This document shows positions 36,230-44,693 of a stretch of DNA of 64,000 bases, in pieces; positions within the stretch are counted from its first letter, which is position 1; each line of letters starts with the position of its first letter. This DNA is from Mycolicibacterium sp. TUM20985 (GTDB taxonomy: Bacteria > Actinomycetota > Actinomycetes > Mycobacteriales > Mycobacteriaceae). Below the pieces are notes generated by a model. The model saw only the letters and a program-made list of their open reading frames with translations. It did not search any database and had not been told where the DNA came from. The stretch covers positions 1,426,001 to 1,490,000 of the forward strand of contig NZ_AP027291.1 in NCBI RefSeq assembly GCF_030295745.1. Direction: 5' to 3'. A program made the translations under genes and the position numbers.

Positions 36230-37486
36230 ATGACGATGAATGCCGCGCGCCGCCGTATCCACGACAAACTGGCCGCGCAGCCGGGGGTGCGTTCGATCCG
36301 TCGGCCCATCCTGGCCGACGGATCCGACGACTTCGATCTCTACTACGTGCGCACCGGCGAGGTGACCGACCATCCGCTGGTGATCATCCCCGGTGGCCCC
36401 GGAGCCGCATCGATCGCGCTCTACCGCGGGTTGCGCAGGCGCGCCGTGGCCGACGGGCGCGACGTGATCATGATCGAGCACCGGGGTGTCGGGATGTCCC
36501 GGCACGACGACCAGGGTGCCGACCTCCCGCTCGAGGCGATGACGATCGACGCCGTCGTCGGGGACATCGCCGCGGTGCTCGACGACGCCGGGGTCGACGA
36601 GGCGGTCGTCTACGGCGCGTCCTACGGCACCTACCTGGCCGCCGGGCTCGGCGTGCGGCACCCGCAGCGGATACACGCGATGATCCTGGACTCACCGCTG
36701 CTGTCGGCCGACGACATCGACGAGGTCAGGCGCGCCGTGCGCCGGCTGCTGTGGGACGGCGCCGACACCGGGAACGACGAGCTCGCCGAGAAGGTGCACC
36801 GACTGGTCTCCGACGGTGTGCTATCCCCGGCCTCGGTGCAGCTGGCCGCCGACCTGTACGGGCTTGGCGGGCCCGACCTCCTGAATCGACAGCTGGACCT
36901 GTTGTTGAGCGATCACGACTGGGTGTGGGGCGTCGTGGGTCTGGGCACCCGGCTGCTGGTCGAGCGCAAGATGCCGTACCACAACGAGCCCGACCTCGTC
37001 GGTCGCATCGGCTACCGCGAACTCAACTACGGCGCGAAACCCGACGGCTTGCCCCTCGACCCGGCGGTGGCCCTTCGCGAATCGGCAACGGGGGAGGTCG
37101 ACTTCGTCGCCGAGCCCTATGACCTCATTGCGGCCATGCCGGGATTCGACTGGCCCACCGTGGTGGTCTCCGGCGGCCGTGACCTGACCACGCCGCGTGC
37201 GGTCGCATGCCGCATCGCCGACCTGATTCCCGGGGCCGTGCTGGTCGACATGCCCACCACGGGGCACAGCATCCTCGACGTCAAGGAACGCTCGGCGCTC
37301 GACATCGTCAAGGCCGTCTACGAGGAAACGATCTCCGAACTACCCGCCCGCTCAGCCGATCTCGATGCTGCACCGAGTCTGCTGAGCGTCCGGCTGCTCA
37401 AACGCGCGATCACGGCGGCCTCGGCGGCGGAGTCGGCGGTGCCGTCGTCGGTGCCGCGCGCGGTCCGCAGCGTCACTACTTCGTGA
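36230..37486 (+). CDS. Alpha/beta-hydrolase, proline-iminopeptidase-like
   Basis: 418 residues. Oxyanion loop IIPGGPGAAS, then MIEHRGVGMS, nucleophile elbow GASYG (S131), acid in VVSGGRDLTTP and catalytic His in TTGHSILD make up a peptidase S33-type alpha/beta-hydrolase with a helical cap (about 160-290). Such enzymes release N-terminal Pro or cleave short peptides or esters; the substrate is not evident. No signal peptide is seen. The ATG at 36230 is used (GTG at 36227 is equally possible). It overlaps the converging oppA stop by 11 nt. Confidence 0.82.
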   Translation: MTMNAARRRIHDKLAAQPGVRSIRRPILADGSDDFDLYYVRTGEVTDHPLVIIPGGPGAASIALYRGLRRRAVADGRDVIMIEHRGVGMSRHDDQGADLPLEAMTIDAVVGDIAAVLDDAGVDEAVVYGASYGTYLAAGLGVRHPQRIHAMILDSPLLSADDIDEVRRAVRRLLWDGADTGNDELAEKVHRLVSDGVLSPASVQLAADLYGLGGPDLLNRQLDLLLSDHDWVWGVVGLGTRLLVERKMPYHNEPDLVGRIGYRELNYGAKPDGLPLDPAVALRESATGEVDFVAEPYDLIAAMPGFDWPTVVVSGGRDLTTPRAVACRIADLIPGAVLVDMPTTGHSILDVKERSALDIVKAVYEETISELPARSADLDAAPSLLSVRLLKRAITAASAAESAVPSSVPRAVRSVTTS

Positions 37487-39143
37487 AGCCGATCGCGGTG
37501 TAGTCCACGTCACCCAGTCCGGCCGCGCCGAAGTTCGCGAGATTGCTTCGCACGGCCACGTTTCCGGGCGACTGGGTGAGTGGGAGGCTGAAGCCCTCGG
37601 CCCAGATCAGCTCGTCGACCTCGTTGGCCAGTGCGCGGGCCTTGTCGGGGTCGAGCTCCTCGAGCGTCTCCTCGATCTTGGCGTCGATCTCGGGGCTGCC
37701 GATCTTGCCGAAGTTGCTCTCCCCGGTGGACAGGTAGATCTGGTTGAGGCCGGACAGCGGGAACGCGTCGGCCACCCAACTGAACTGCGCGATGTCGAAG
37801 TTGCCGACGGTGACGTACTGGCTGAAGAAACCGTTGCCGCCCTTGGCCTGAAGGTCTAGCTTGACGCCGATCTGCGCGAGGCTGCTCTGCGCGATCTGCG
37901 CCACTTGCCGGGTGCTGGCAGCGTCGTAGAACACGTCGCGGATGACGAGCTGTCTGCCGTCCTTCTCGCGGAACTGCCCGTTCATCTGCCAGCCGAGATC
38001 GTCGAGTTCCTTCTTGGCCGCCTCCGGGTCGAACGCGACCACGGCGCTGTTGTCCTGGTAGCCCTCCTGGCCCGCCACGTAGATGTGGTTGTTCAGCGGG
38101 GTGGGATCGTCAGCCAGTCCCCGCTGGGTGACGCTGGCGATCGTCTGGCGGTCGATACCCTTGGCGATCGCCGTCCGCAATGCCTTGTCGGACAGGATCG
38201 ACCCGGGTGCCCCGTTGAAGGTGAAGTGGTACCAGCCCAGCCCGGGGGCACGACGAATCGAGATACCCGGTGTGCGGCGGGCGATCTCCATCTCGTCGAG
38301 CGTGGCCAGACCGCTGGCGTCGAGGGCGTTGTTCTGCAGGGCCGGAATTCGGGCCTCGTCGGCTAGGACCGTGTAGGTGATCCCGTTCAGCCGAGGCGTC
38401 GCTCCCCACCACATGGGGTTGCGGGCGAGGGTGATTCGTTGCGCGGTGCGGTCGATGCCGGTGATGACGAACGGGCCGGCCGACGGGCCCGGCTGGGTCA
38501 GCTGAGCCTTGTTGAACGCGTCTGCGGTCGCGGTCATGCTCTTGGGGAGCAGCATCGTGTTGCCGGACAACATGCCTCGCCACTCCGCGTACGGCTTGGC
38601 GAAGGTCATGATCGCCTGGCGGTCGTCGACGCCGCGGGTGACCGAGGCGACCCGCTCGCTGCCGTTGGTGCTGGCGATCGCGAACGCCTTGTCCTTGCCG
38701 CTGGTGGCGTCGATCTGGGACTTGATGTCTTCCCAGGTGATCGGGGTGTCGTCGCTCCAAACGGCCTTCGGGTTGATGGTGTACGTGACCACCTGGGGGT
38801 CGGTGCCGGTCAACTCCACCCCGGTGAAGTAGTCGGGGTTGACCGTCGGCGACCCGTCGGGGCCGATCGTGAAGGCCCGCGGCAGCGTCGACTTGAGCAT
38901 GTTCGCGGCGTCGGCGACGTTGCCGTCGATGTGCAGGGGATTGAAGTTCTCGGGGAAGCCGGACAGTGCGAGCCGCAGGTCGCCGCCGTCCTGCAGGGAA
39001 GCGGGGTCCTGCGGATTCATGTCGTTGGTGGTGCCGATCTCGGCGTTGCCTCCGGCCGACGGCGGCGGTTGGCTGCCACCGGAGCACGCCGTGAGCGCGA
39101 GTCCGGCGACGAGAAGGGCGCTGGCGAGGCGTCGAAGCTCCAT
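37476..39143 (-). CDS. oppA: Peptide ABC transporter substrate-binding lipoprotein OppA
   Basis: 555 residues. Signal peptide LRRLASALLVAGLALTAC ends in lipobox LTAC, so it is a membrane-anchored binding protein. The mature sequence has the SBP family-5 pattern: DLRLALSGFPENFNPLHIDG, NPKAVWSDDTPITWEDIKSQ, ARNPMWWG, TLDEMEIARR, DKALRTAIAKGIDRQ and SLAQIGVKLDLQAKG. It delivers oligopeptides (or related ligands) to the OppBCD importer. It is the last gene of the oppBCDA unit, 19 bp after oppD, and its stop overlaps the converging hydrolase gene. Counterpart of Rv1280c. Confidence 0.93.
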   Translation of the reverse strand: MELRRLASALLVAGLALTACSGGSQPPPSAGGNAEIGTTNDMNPQDPASLQDGGDLRLALSGFPENFNPLHIDGNVADAANMLKSTLPRAFTIGPDGSPTVNPDYFTGVELTGTDPQVVTYTINPKAVWSDDTPITWEDIKSQIDATSGKDKAFAIASTNGSERVASVTRGVDDRQAIMTFAKPYAEWRGMLSGNTMLLPKSMTATADAFNKAQLTQPGPSAGPFVITGIDRTAQRITLARNPMWWGATPRLNGITYTVLADEARIPALQNNALDASGLATLDEMEIARRTPGISIRRAPGLGWYHFTFNGAPGSILSDKALRTAIAKGIDRQTIASVTQRGLADDPTPLNNHIYVAGQEGYQDNSAVVAFDPEAAKKELDDLGWQMNGQFREKDGRQLVIRDVFYDAASTRQVAQIAQSSLAQIGVKLDLQAKGGNGFFSQYVTVGNFDIAQFSWVADAFPLSGLNQIYLSTGESNFGKIGSPEIDAKIEETLEELDPDKARALANEVDELIWAEGFSLPLTQSPGNVAVRSNLANFGAAGLGDVDYTAIGFTK

Positions 39144-39162
39144 GCGGACAGACTCTAACCGT

Positions 39163-40986
39163 TCACGGTTGCGGCACCGCGGCCAGCAACTGTCGGGTGT
39201 ACTCGTGTTGGGGGTGCGCGAAGATCTCACCGGCATCACCCGACTCGACGACCGAACCCTGATGCATCACCACTAGCCTGTCGGCCAGATGCTTCACGAC
39301 CGACAAGTCGTGTGACACGAACAGATACGACAGTCCGAACTGGTTCTGCAGATCCAGCAGCAGGTTGATGATGCCCGCCTGAATCGACACGTCGAGGGCG
39401 GACACCGGTTCGTCGAGGGCGAGGATCTTCGGCTGCAACGCCAACGCACGGGCGATGCCGATGCGTTGCTTCTGTCCGCCGGAGAACTCCGCCGGGTACC
39501 GGCTGGCGTCCTGACGCCGCAGTCCGACGGTGTCGAGCAGTTCGGCGACCCGCGCGTCGACTCGGCTCTTGTCGAAGCCGTTGGCCGTCAACGGTTCTGC
39601 TAGTGCATCGAAGACGGGTAGCCGCGGGTCGAGCGAGGCGACGGGGTCCTGGAACACGACCTGTAGATCACCGCGCAGCGCGCGGCGGGAACGTCGGTCG
39701 AGGGTCGCGACGTCGTGGCCGAGCACTTCGATCGAACCGCCCTGCGGGGCAGTCATCTCCAGGATTTCGTGCAACGTGGTCGACTTCCCCGACCCGGATT
39801 CCCCGACGATGCCCAGCGTCTGGCCCTGACGCAGCTCGAAGCTGACCCCGTCGACGGCCCGCACCTCGCCGATCTTGCGCCGGAACACCGCGCCCTTGGT
39901 GAGTGTGTAGGTCCGGACCAGGTTCTCCACGCGGAGGACGATGGGGGCGTCGGGATCAGTGGCCGTATCGGCGGGCGCGGTCGATACGCCGTACACGTCG
40001 GCGGCCGAGCGGCCCGCGACGTCGTCGGTCCGGATGCATGCGGCGGCGTGACCCGTTGCGACGGTCAGCAATTCCGGCTCCGCAGCGAGACAGTCGTCGA
40101 TGGCCAACGGGCACCGCGGCGCGAACGGACAACCCGGCGGGAGGGCCGCCATCGACGGCGGCGCCCCGGGGATCGGCACCAGGCGTGACCCCTGGACGGC
40201 ATCGAGCCGTGGCACCGAGCCCAGCAGTCCCACCGTGTACGGCATCACCCGGCTGCGGGTCAGCTCGGCCACCGGCGCGGTCTCCACGGCCCGGCCCGCG
40301 TACATCACCACGGCACGGTCGGCGAACTCGGACACCACGCCGAGATCGTGGGTGATGATCAGCACGCCTGCACCGGTCACGTCCCTGGCGGTGCGCAGCA
40401 CGTCGAGGATCTGCGCCTGCACGGTGACGTCGAGCGCCGTCGTCGGCTCGTCGCAGACGATGAGGTCGGGATCGTTGGCGATCGCGATGGCGATGACCAC
40501 GCGCTGGCGCTCGCCGCCGGACAGCTCGTGGGGGAAGGCCCCGGCGCGGCGCTGGGGCTGGGCGATGCCGACCAGCTCGAGCAGTTCGACGGCGCGCGCC
40601 CCGGCGGCCTTGCGGCTCAACTCCCGCTGGTGGACGCGCAGTGCCTCCGCGATCTGATCGCCCACGGTGTAGACCGGCGTCAGGGCGGACATCGGGTCCT
40701 GGAACACCGTGCCGATGACCCGGCCCCGGATCCGCGACATCCGCTGGTCGTCGAGGCCGATGAGCTCGTCGCCGTGCACGCGTACCGAGCCGGACACCGT
40801 CGCGTACTCCGGAAGCAGCCCGACCACGGCCATGGCCGTCGCCGACTTCCCGGCGCCGGACTCGCCGACGAGCGCCACGACTTCGCGCGGCCGGACGTCG
40901 AACGTCATACCCCGCACTGCGGCGACGTCTTCGGCGTCGGTGGTGAAACCGACGTGCAGGTCGGAGACCCGGAGGAGTTCGGTCAC
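39163..40986 (-). CDS. oppD: Peptide ABC transporter ATPase OppD, two fused ATPase domains
   Basis: 607 residues containing two complete ABC ATPase modules in tandem, equivalent to OppD plus OppF. First: Walker A GESGAGKS, signature LSGGERQRV, Walker [10 protein letters not shown]. Second (from about residue 360): [27 protein letters not shown]. Each is followed by an oligopeptide-type C-terminal segment; the first holds the Cys-rich [16 protein letters not shown]. The GTG at 40986 overlaps the oppC stop (GTGA). Same fusion as Rv1281c. Confidence 0.95.
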   Translation of the reverse strand: MTELLRVSDLHVGFTTDAEDVAAVRGMTFDVRPREVVALVGESGAGKSATAMAVVGLLPEYATVSGSVRVHGDELIGLDDQRMSRIRGRVIGTVFQDPMSALTPVYTVGDQIAEALRVHQRELSRKAAGARAVELLELVGIAQPQRRAGAFPHELSGGERQRVVIAIAIANDPDLIVCDEPTTALDVTVQAQILDVLRTARDVTGAGVLIITHDLGVVSEFADRAVVMYAGRAVETAPVAELTRSRVMPYTVGLLGSVPRLDAVQGSRLVPIPGAPPSMAALPPGCPFAPRCPLAIDDCLAAEPELLTVATGHAAACIRTDDVAGRSAADVYGVSTAPADTATDPDAPIVLRVENLVRTYTLTKGAVFRRKIGEVRAVDGVSFELRQGQTLGIVGESGSGKSTTLHEILEMTAPQGGSIEVLGHDVATLDRRSRRALRGDLQVVFQDPVASLDPRLPVFDALAEPLTANGFDKSRVDARVAELLDTVGLRRQDASRYPAEFSGGQKQRIGIARALALQPKILALDEPVSALDVSIQAGIINLLLDLQNQFGLSYLFVSHDLSVVKHLADRLVVMHQGSVVESGDAGEIFAHPQHEYTRQLLAAVPQP

Positions 40987-41915
40987 GTCCGCCGCCGTCG
41001 CCGGGGAGGTTTGGCGCCGGGATCGATGGCGTCGCGCAGGCCGTCGCCGATCACGTTGGCGCACAGCACGATCAGCACGAGCACGCCGGCGGGGAAGAGG
41101 AACACCCACGGGAATGTGGTGACCGAGGGGGTGCCGTCGGCGATCAGCGTGCCCAGGGACACGTCCGGCGGCTGGATGCCGAATCCGAGGAAGGACAACC
41201 CGGTCTCGGCGAGGATCGCCACGCCGACGTTCAGCGTGGTGTCGATGATGAGGATCGACGCGACGTTCGGCAGCACGTGGCGCAGGATGATGCGTCGGTT
41301 CGATACGCCCATGTACCTTGCAGCCGTGACGAATTCACGCTCGCGGAGGCTCATCGTCAGCCCCCGGACGATGCGCGCGCTGATCATCCAGCTGAAGACG
41401 GCCAGCAGCAGAATCAGCGAGAACACCCGGCCCGACTGACCGAGGCTCGGGGTGACGATGGCGATGAGGATGAAGCTGGGGACGACCAGCAGAAGGTCCA
41501 CCACCCACATCGCCACGCGGTCCCGCCAGCCGCCGAAGTACCCGGCGACGGCGCCCACCGTCGCCGCGATGATCGTCGAGATGAAGGCCACGCAGACGCC
41601 GATCAACAACGACTTCTGCATCCCGCGCAGGGTCTGTGCGAGCAGGTCCTGGCCCACTGAGTTCGTGCCGAACCAGTGGCTGGTGCTCGGTGGTTGCTGC
41701 AATGCCAGGAAGTCGAGATCGGTGTAGCTCCACGGCAACAACGGCGGCAGCGCATAACAGCCGACGAACATCACCACCAGCACCACCAACGCGCCGACGG
41801 CGAGCCGGTTGCGCAGGAAGCGGCGCGTGGTCAGCGTGCGGCGCGAGGCGAAGGCGCCGACGTCGAGACCCGACTGCGCTGTCGACGCCGCATCCGTCGT
41901 CACCGGTTCGGTCAT
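40983..41915 (-). CDS. oppC: Peptide ABC transporter permease OppC
   Basis: 310 residues, about six membrane helices. An N-terminal cytosolic stretch and first helix ([21 protein letters not shown]) precede a periplasmic loop ([15 protein letters not shown]) and the permease core; the EAA-type ATPase-contact loop is [26 protein letters not shown]. It pairs with OppB to form the channel. The ATG at 41915 overlaps the oppB stop (ATGA); its own stop overlaps the oppD GTG. Confidence 0.95.
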   Translation of the reverse strand: MTEPVTTDAASTAQSGLDVGAFASRRTLTTRRFLRNRLAVGALVVLVVMFVGCYALPPLLPWSYTDLDFLALQQPPSTSHWFGTNSVGQDLLAQTLRGMQKSLLIGVCVAFISTIIAATVGAVAGYFGGWRDRVAMWVVDLLLVVPSFILIAIVTPSLGQSGRVFSLILLLAVFSWMISARIVRGLTMSLREREFVTAARYMGVSNRRIILRHVLPNVASILIIDTTLNVGVAILAETGLSFLGFGIQPPDVSLGTLIADGTPSVTTFPWVFLFPAGVLVLIVLCANVIGDGLRDAIDPGAKPPRRRRRT

Positions 41916-42889
41916 GCCACCCTCACCCTCGGATCGAGTGCGGCATAGATGACGTCCGACAGCAGCCCGGCGAGCAGAATCGTCGCACCGGTGAACACGG
42001 TGATCGCCGCGATGATGTTGGTGTCCTGCGTGGCGATGCCCTGAACCACCCACTCGCCCATGCCATGCCAGCCGAAGATCTTCTCGACGAACACCGCCCC
42101 CGTCACCAGTCCACCAACGCCGTAGGCGAACAGCGTGGCCATCGGAATCAAGGCCGTGCGCAAGCCGTGCTTGAACAGCGCCTGGCGCCGCGTCAGACCC
42201 TTCGCGCGGGCCGTGCGGATGAAGTCCTGGCCGAGGACGTCGAGCATGGCGTTGCGCTGGTAGCGGCTGAAGCCGGCGATCGAGAAGAGGGCCAGGGTGG
42301 CCGTCGGCAGGACGAGGTGTTGCACACGGTCCACGAACTGCGCCCAGACCCCGGGTAACGGAGTGGGTGACGTCTCGCCGGTGTACTCGAACAGGTTGAA
42401 GCCCAGCGCCGTGTTGGCCCGCAGGGCGCCCAGGATCAGCAGGTTGGCTACCACGAACGTCGGCATGCTGATCAACAGCAGGGACAGCACCGTGATGATG
42501 CGGTCGGATACGCGGTACTGCCGGATGGCGCCCCACGCGCCGACCACCACGCCGATGAACGTGCCGAGCACCGAGCCGAGGAAGACCAGCCGCAGGCTGA
42601 CCCCAATCCGCCGCCACAGTTCGTCGGACACGGGTTGTCCCGCGACCGTCGTGCCGAAGTCGCCCTGGACCGCGTCGGACACCCAGTGCCCGTACCGGAT
42701 CGGGATCGGTTGGTCGAGGGCGAGCTCGGCGGCCTTCGCGTCGATGACCGCCTGTGGGGGCCGGGGGTTGCGGCCCTCCAGGCTGTCGAGTGGTTTGAAC
42801 GACCACGACGCGAGCGCGAACGTCAGGAACGAGGCCAGCACCAGAAGGACGATGTAGTTCAGCGCTCGACGAACGAGGAAGCGCGTCAC
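41912..42889 (-). CDS. oppB: Peptide ABC transporter permease OppB
   Basis: 325 residues (same length as remembered for Rv1283c) with an N-terminal helix (RFLVRRALNYIVLLVLASFLTF), a periplasmic loop (HWVSDAVQGDFGTTVAGQPV) and five further helices; the EAA loop is DFIRTARAKGLTRRQALFKHGLRTALIP. First gene of the opp unit. I chose GTG at 42889; the frame extends 21 codons upstream but without membrane or signal character. It is divergent from a small secreted-protein gene 188 bp away. Confidence 0.93.
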   Translation of the reverse strand: MTRFLVRRALNYIVLLVLASFLTFALASWSFKPLDSLEGRNPRPPQAVIDAKAAELALDQPIPIRYGHWVSDAVQGDFGTTVAGQPVSDELWRRIGVSLRLVFLGSVLGTFIGVVVGAWGAIRQYRVSDRIITVLSLLLISMPTFVVANLLILGALRANTALGFNLFEYTGETSPTPLPGVWAQFVDRVQHLVLPTATLALFSIAGFSRYQRNAMLDVLGQDFIRTARAKGLTRRQALFKHGLRTALIPMATLFAYGVGGLVTGAVFVEKIFGWHGMGEWVVQGIATQDTNIIAAITVFTGATILLAGLLSDVIYAALDPRVRVA

Positions 42890-43077
42890 GTCACGCCCGC
42901 CGGGAACCGCATGGCCACAGGGTAGGAGATTGGCGGCCGATCCCGTCGTCATGGGCGCTCCGACGCGCGCCGCCCGGTTGAGTGCACGCCGGGAATCCGC
43001 TTCGCGTTTGATGCGCGGCCGCTGCGGTTACCCGAAACTTTGCACACATTTCGAGTAGTCGAATGGAGTGATTTCCC

Positions 43078-43350
43078 GTGAGCATCAAGAGCTTGAAGGT
43101 GATGGCGGCCAGTATCGGCGCGGGTGCGCTAATCGCCGGTGGCGCACTGACCGTGGCGTCCAACAGCTGGGCCGAGCCGACACCTGCGCCGCCTGGCCCG
43201 GTGCCGACGGAGGAAGCGACGGTCGGCGAGACCACCACCGAGACGACGTTGACCGAGGAAACCGCGCCGCCGACGCCCACGACGTCATCCGCGGTGCCGG
43301 AGATCGAGGGCCCGGCGCCGCTACCTCCCGAGCAGGATGACGCGCTCTGA
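43078..43350 (+). CDS. Small secreted Pro/Thr/Glu-rich protein
   Basis: 90 residues. A Sec signal peptide (MSIKSLKVMAASIGAGALIA then GGALTVASNSWAEP, probable cleavage after SWA) precedes a mature part of about 58 residues that is almost entirely Pro, Thr, Glu and Ala and probably disordered. GGAG stands 10 bases before the GTG start. A short dyad, TTCGA-GTAG-TCGAA, lies just upstream at 43050-43063. No family is recognised; mycobacteria export several similar short low-complexity proteins. It converges on the next gene with a 7-bp gap. Confidence 0.72.
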   Translation: MSIKSLKVMAASIGAGALIAGGALTVASNSWAEPTPAPPGPVPTEEATVGETTTETTLTEETAPPTPTTSSAVPEIEGPAPLPPEQDDAL

Positions 43351-43357
43351 TCCGAGT

Positions 43358-43825
43358 TCAGTGACCTGCCGATAGGGGAGGCCGCATGGTGGAAACCGTC
43401 GCGGTCCCCCCTTCGCGTAGGGCATCGATGACGATCGGGTCGTGCACGGCGAAGGGCGGCTTGACGGCGGTGCCCACCTCGCGGATGACGTAGGTCTGGG
43501 TGAAGCCGTCATCGCTTCGGGCGGTCACCGAGGTGGCGGAGATCGCCGTGATCACGCCGGTCTGCGTGATGCGGGTGGTGAAGCCCCCGCGGCCGTCGGC
43601 GACCACGGACTCCCCGTGCACTGACCCGGCCCCGCCGAGGTCGTGATGTGCGCCAGTGAAGGGTGCGCTCAGCGGCGGCGGGCCGCCCATGCCGGGGAAT
43701 CCGAATTCGCCCATTGCGTGGCTCCCGCTCCCGGTCGCTGCGGCGATGGCGGCGCCACCAACCCCGGCCACGGCGGCGGCCACCGCTACCGCGCCGACGG
43801 TCTTGCGCACTCCCCAAGTGGTCAT
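43358..43825 (-). CDS. Exported or membrane-anchored DUF5666-like protein
   Basis: 155 residues. An uncleaved or Sec-type N-terminal segment (VRKTVGAVAVAAAVAGVGG then AAIAAATG) is followed by a His/Gly/Pro-rich stretch and a short beta domain, RITQTGVITAISATSVTARS then DDGFTQTYVI, whose alternating pattern resembles DUF5666 (one OB-like repeat). The ATG at 43825 suits the signal. It is divergent from the two-component regulator gene 164 bp away, a common position for a regulon member or accessory envelope sensor. Function is unknown. Confidence 0.68.
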   Translation of the reverse strand: MTTWGVRKTVGAVAVAAAVAGVGGAAIAAATGSGSHAMGEFGFPGMGGPPPLSAPFTGAHHDLGGAGSVHGESVVADGRGGFTTRITQTGVITAISATSVTARSDDGFTQTYVIREVGTAVKPPFAVHDPIVIDALREGGTATVSTMRPPLSAGH

Positions 43826-43988
43826 GGGCTCCACTGTGCAGGTTCGACGTGTGCGCCGGCTGTGAACGGTCTTCACAGCCGGCACATAGAAACCGCACAG
43901 TGCCCGCCCATGCCGTTGCTGGATGATGACGTTGATGACCACTGCCCACGGTTCCGAACGAGAACACGCCGATCCTGCGCGACTCGTC

Positions 43989-44693
43989 ATGCGCCGAGCT
44001 GACGGCAAGCCCATCAACGTCCTGGTGGTCGACGACGAACCCGTGCTCGCCGAGCTGGTGTCCATGGCGCTGCGATACGAGGGCTGGGACATCGCCACCG
44101 CCGGCGACGGCGAGACGGCGATCGCCCTGGCGCGGGAGAACCCGCCCGACGTCGTCGTGCTCGACGTGATGCTGCCCGACATGAGCGGACTGGACGTGCT
44201 GCACGTGTTGCGGGCCCAGATCCCCGGGCTTCCGCTGCTGCTGCTGACGGCCAAGGACTCGGTCGAGGACCGCATCGCCGGTCTCACGGCGGGCGGTGAC
44301 GACTACGTGACCAAGCCGTTCAGCCTCGAGGAAGTGGTGCTGCGGCTGCGTGCCCTGCTCAGGCGCACCGGGGTGGCCGATGAGACGGGCGGCGCGCAGC
44401 TCGTGGTCGGCGATCTCGTGCTCGACGAGGACAGCCACGAAGTGACCCGGGCGGGGGAGTCCATCACCCTGACCGCCACGGAGTTCGAGCTGCTCCGGTT
44501 CATGATGCGCAACGCCAAACGCGTGCTGAGCAAGGCGCAGATCCTCGACCGGGTGTGGAGCTACGACTTCGGCGGGCGGTCCAACATCGTCGAGTTGTAC
44601 GTGTCGTACCTTCGCAAGAAGATCGACAGCGGCCGCGAGCCGATGATTCACACGCTGCGCGGCGCGGGGTACGTCCTCAAGCCGCCGCGATGA
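43989..44693 (+). CDS. tcrX: OmpR-family response regulator, TcrX-like
   Basis: 234 residues starting at MRRADGKPINVLVVDDEP. Receiver domain: acidic pocket DDE (15-17), phospho-acceptor D59 (VVVLDVMLPDMSG), switch Thr in LLLTAKDS and Lys in TKPF. The C-terminal OmpR winged helix (ITLTATEFELLRFMMRNAKRVLSKAQILDRVW) ends AGYVLKPPR. The sequence and length recall M. tuberculosis TcrX; another OmpR paralogue such as TrcR is possible. In-frame ATGs at 43923-43935 are alternative starts. Its stop overlaps the kinase start (ATGA). Confidence 0.85.
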   Translation: MRRADGKPINVLVVDDEPVLAELVSMALRYEGWDIATAGDGETAIALARENPPDVVVLDVMLPDMSGLDVLHVLRAQIPGLPLLLLTAKDSVEDRIAGLTAGGDDYVTKPFSLEEVVLRLRALLRRTGVADETGGAQLVVGDLVLDEDSHEVTRAGESITLTATEFELLRFMMRNAKRVLSKAQILDRVWSYDFGGRSNIVELYVSYLRKKIDSGREPMIHTLRGAGYVLKPPR

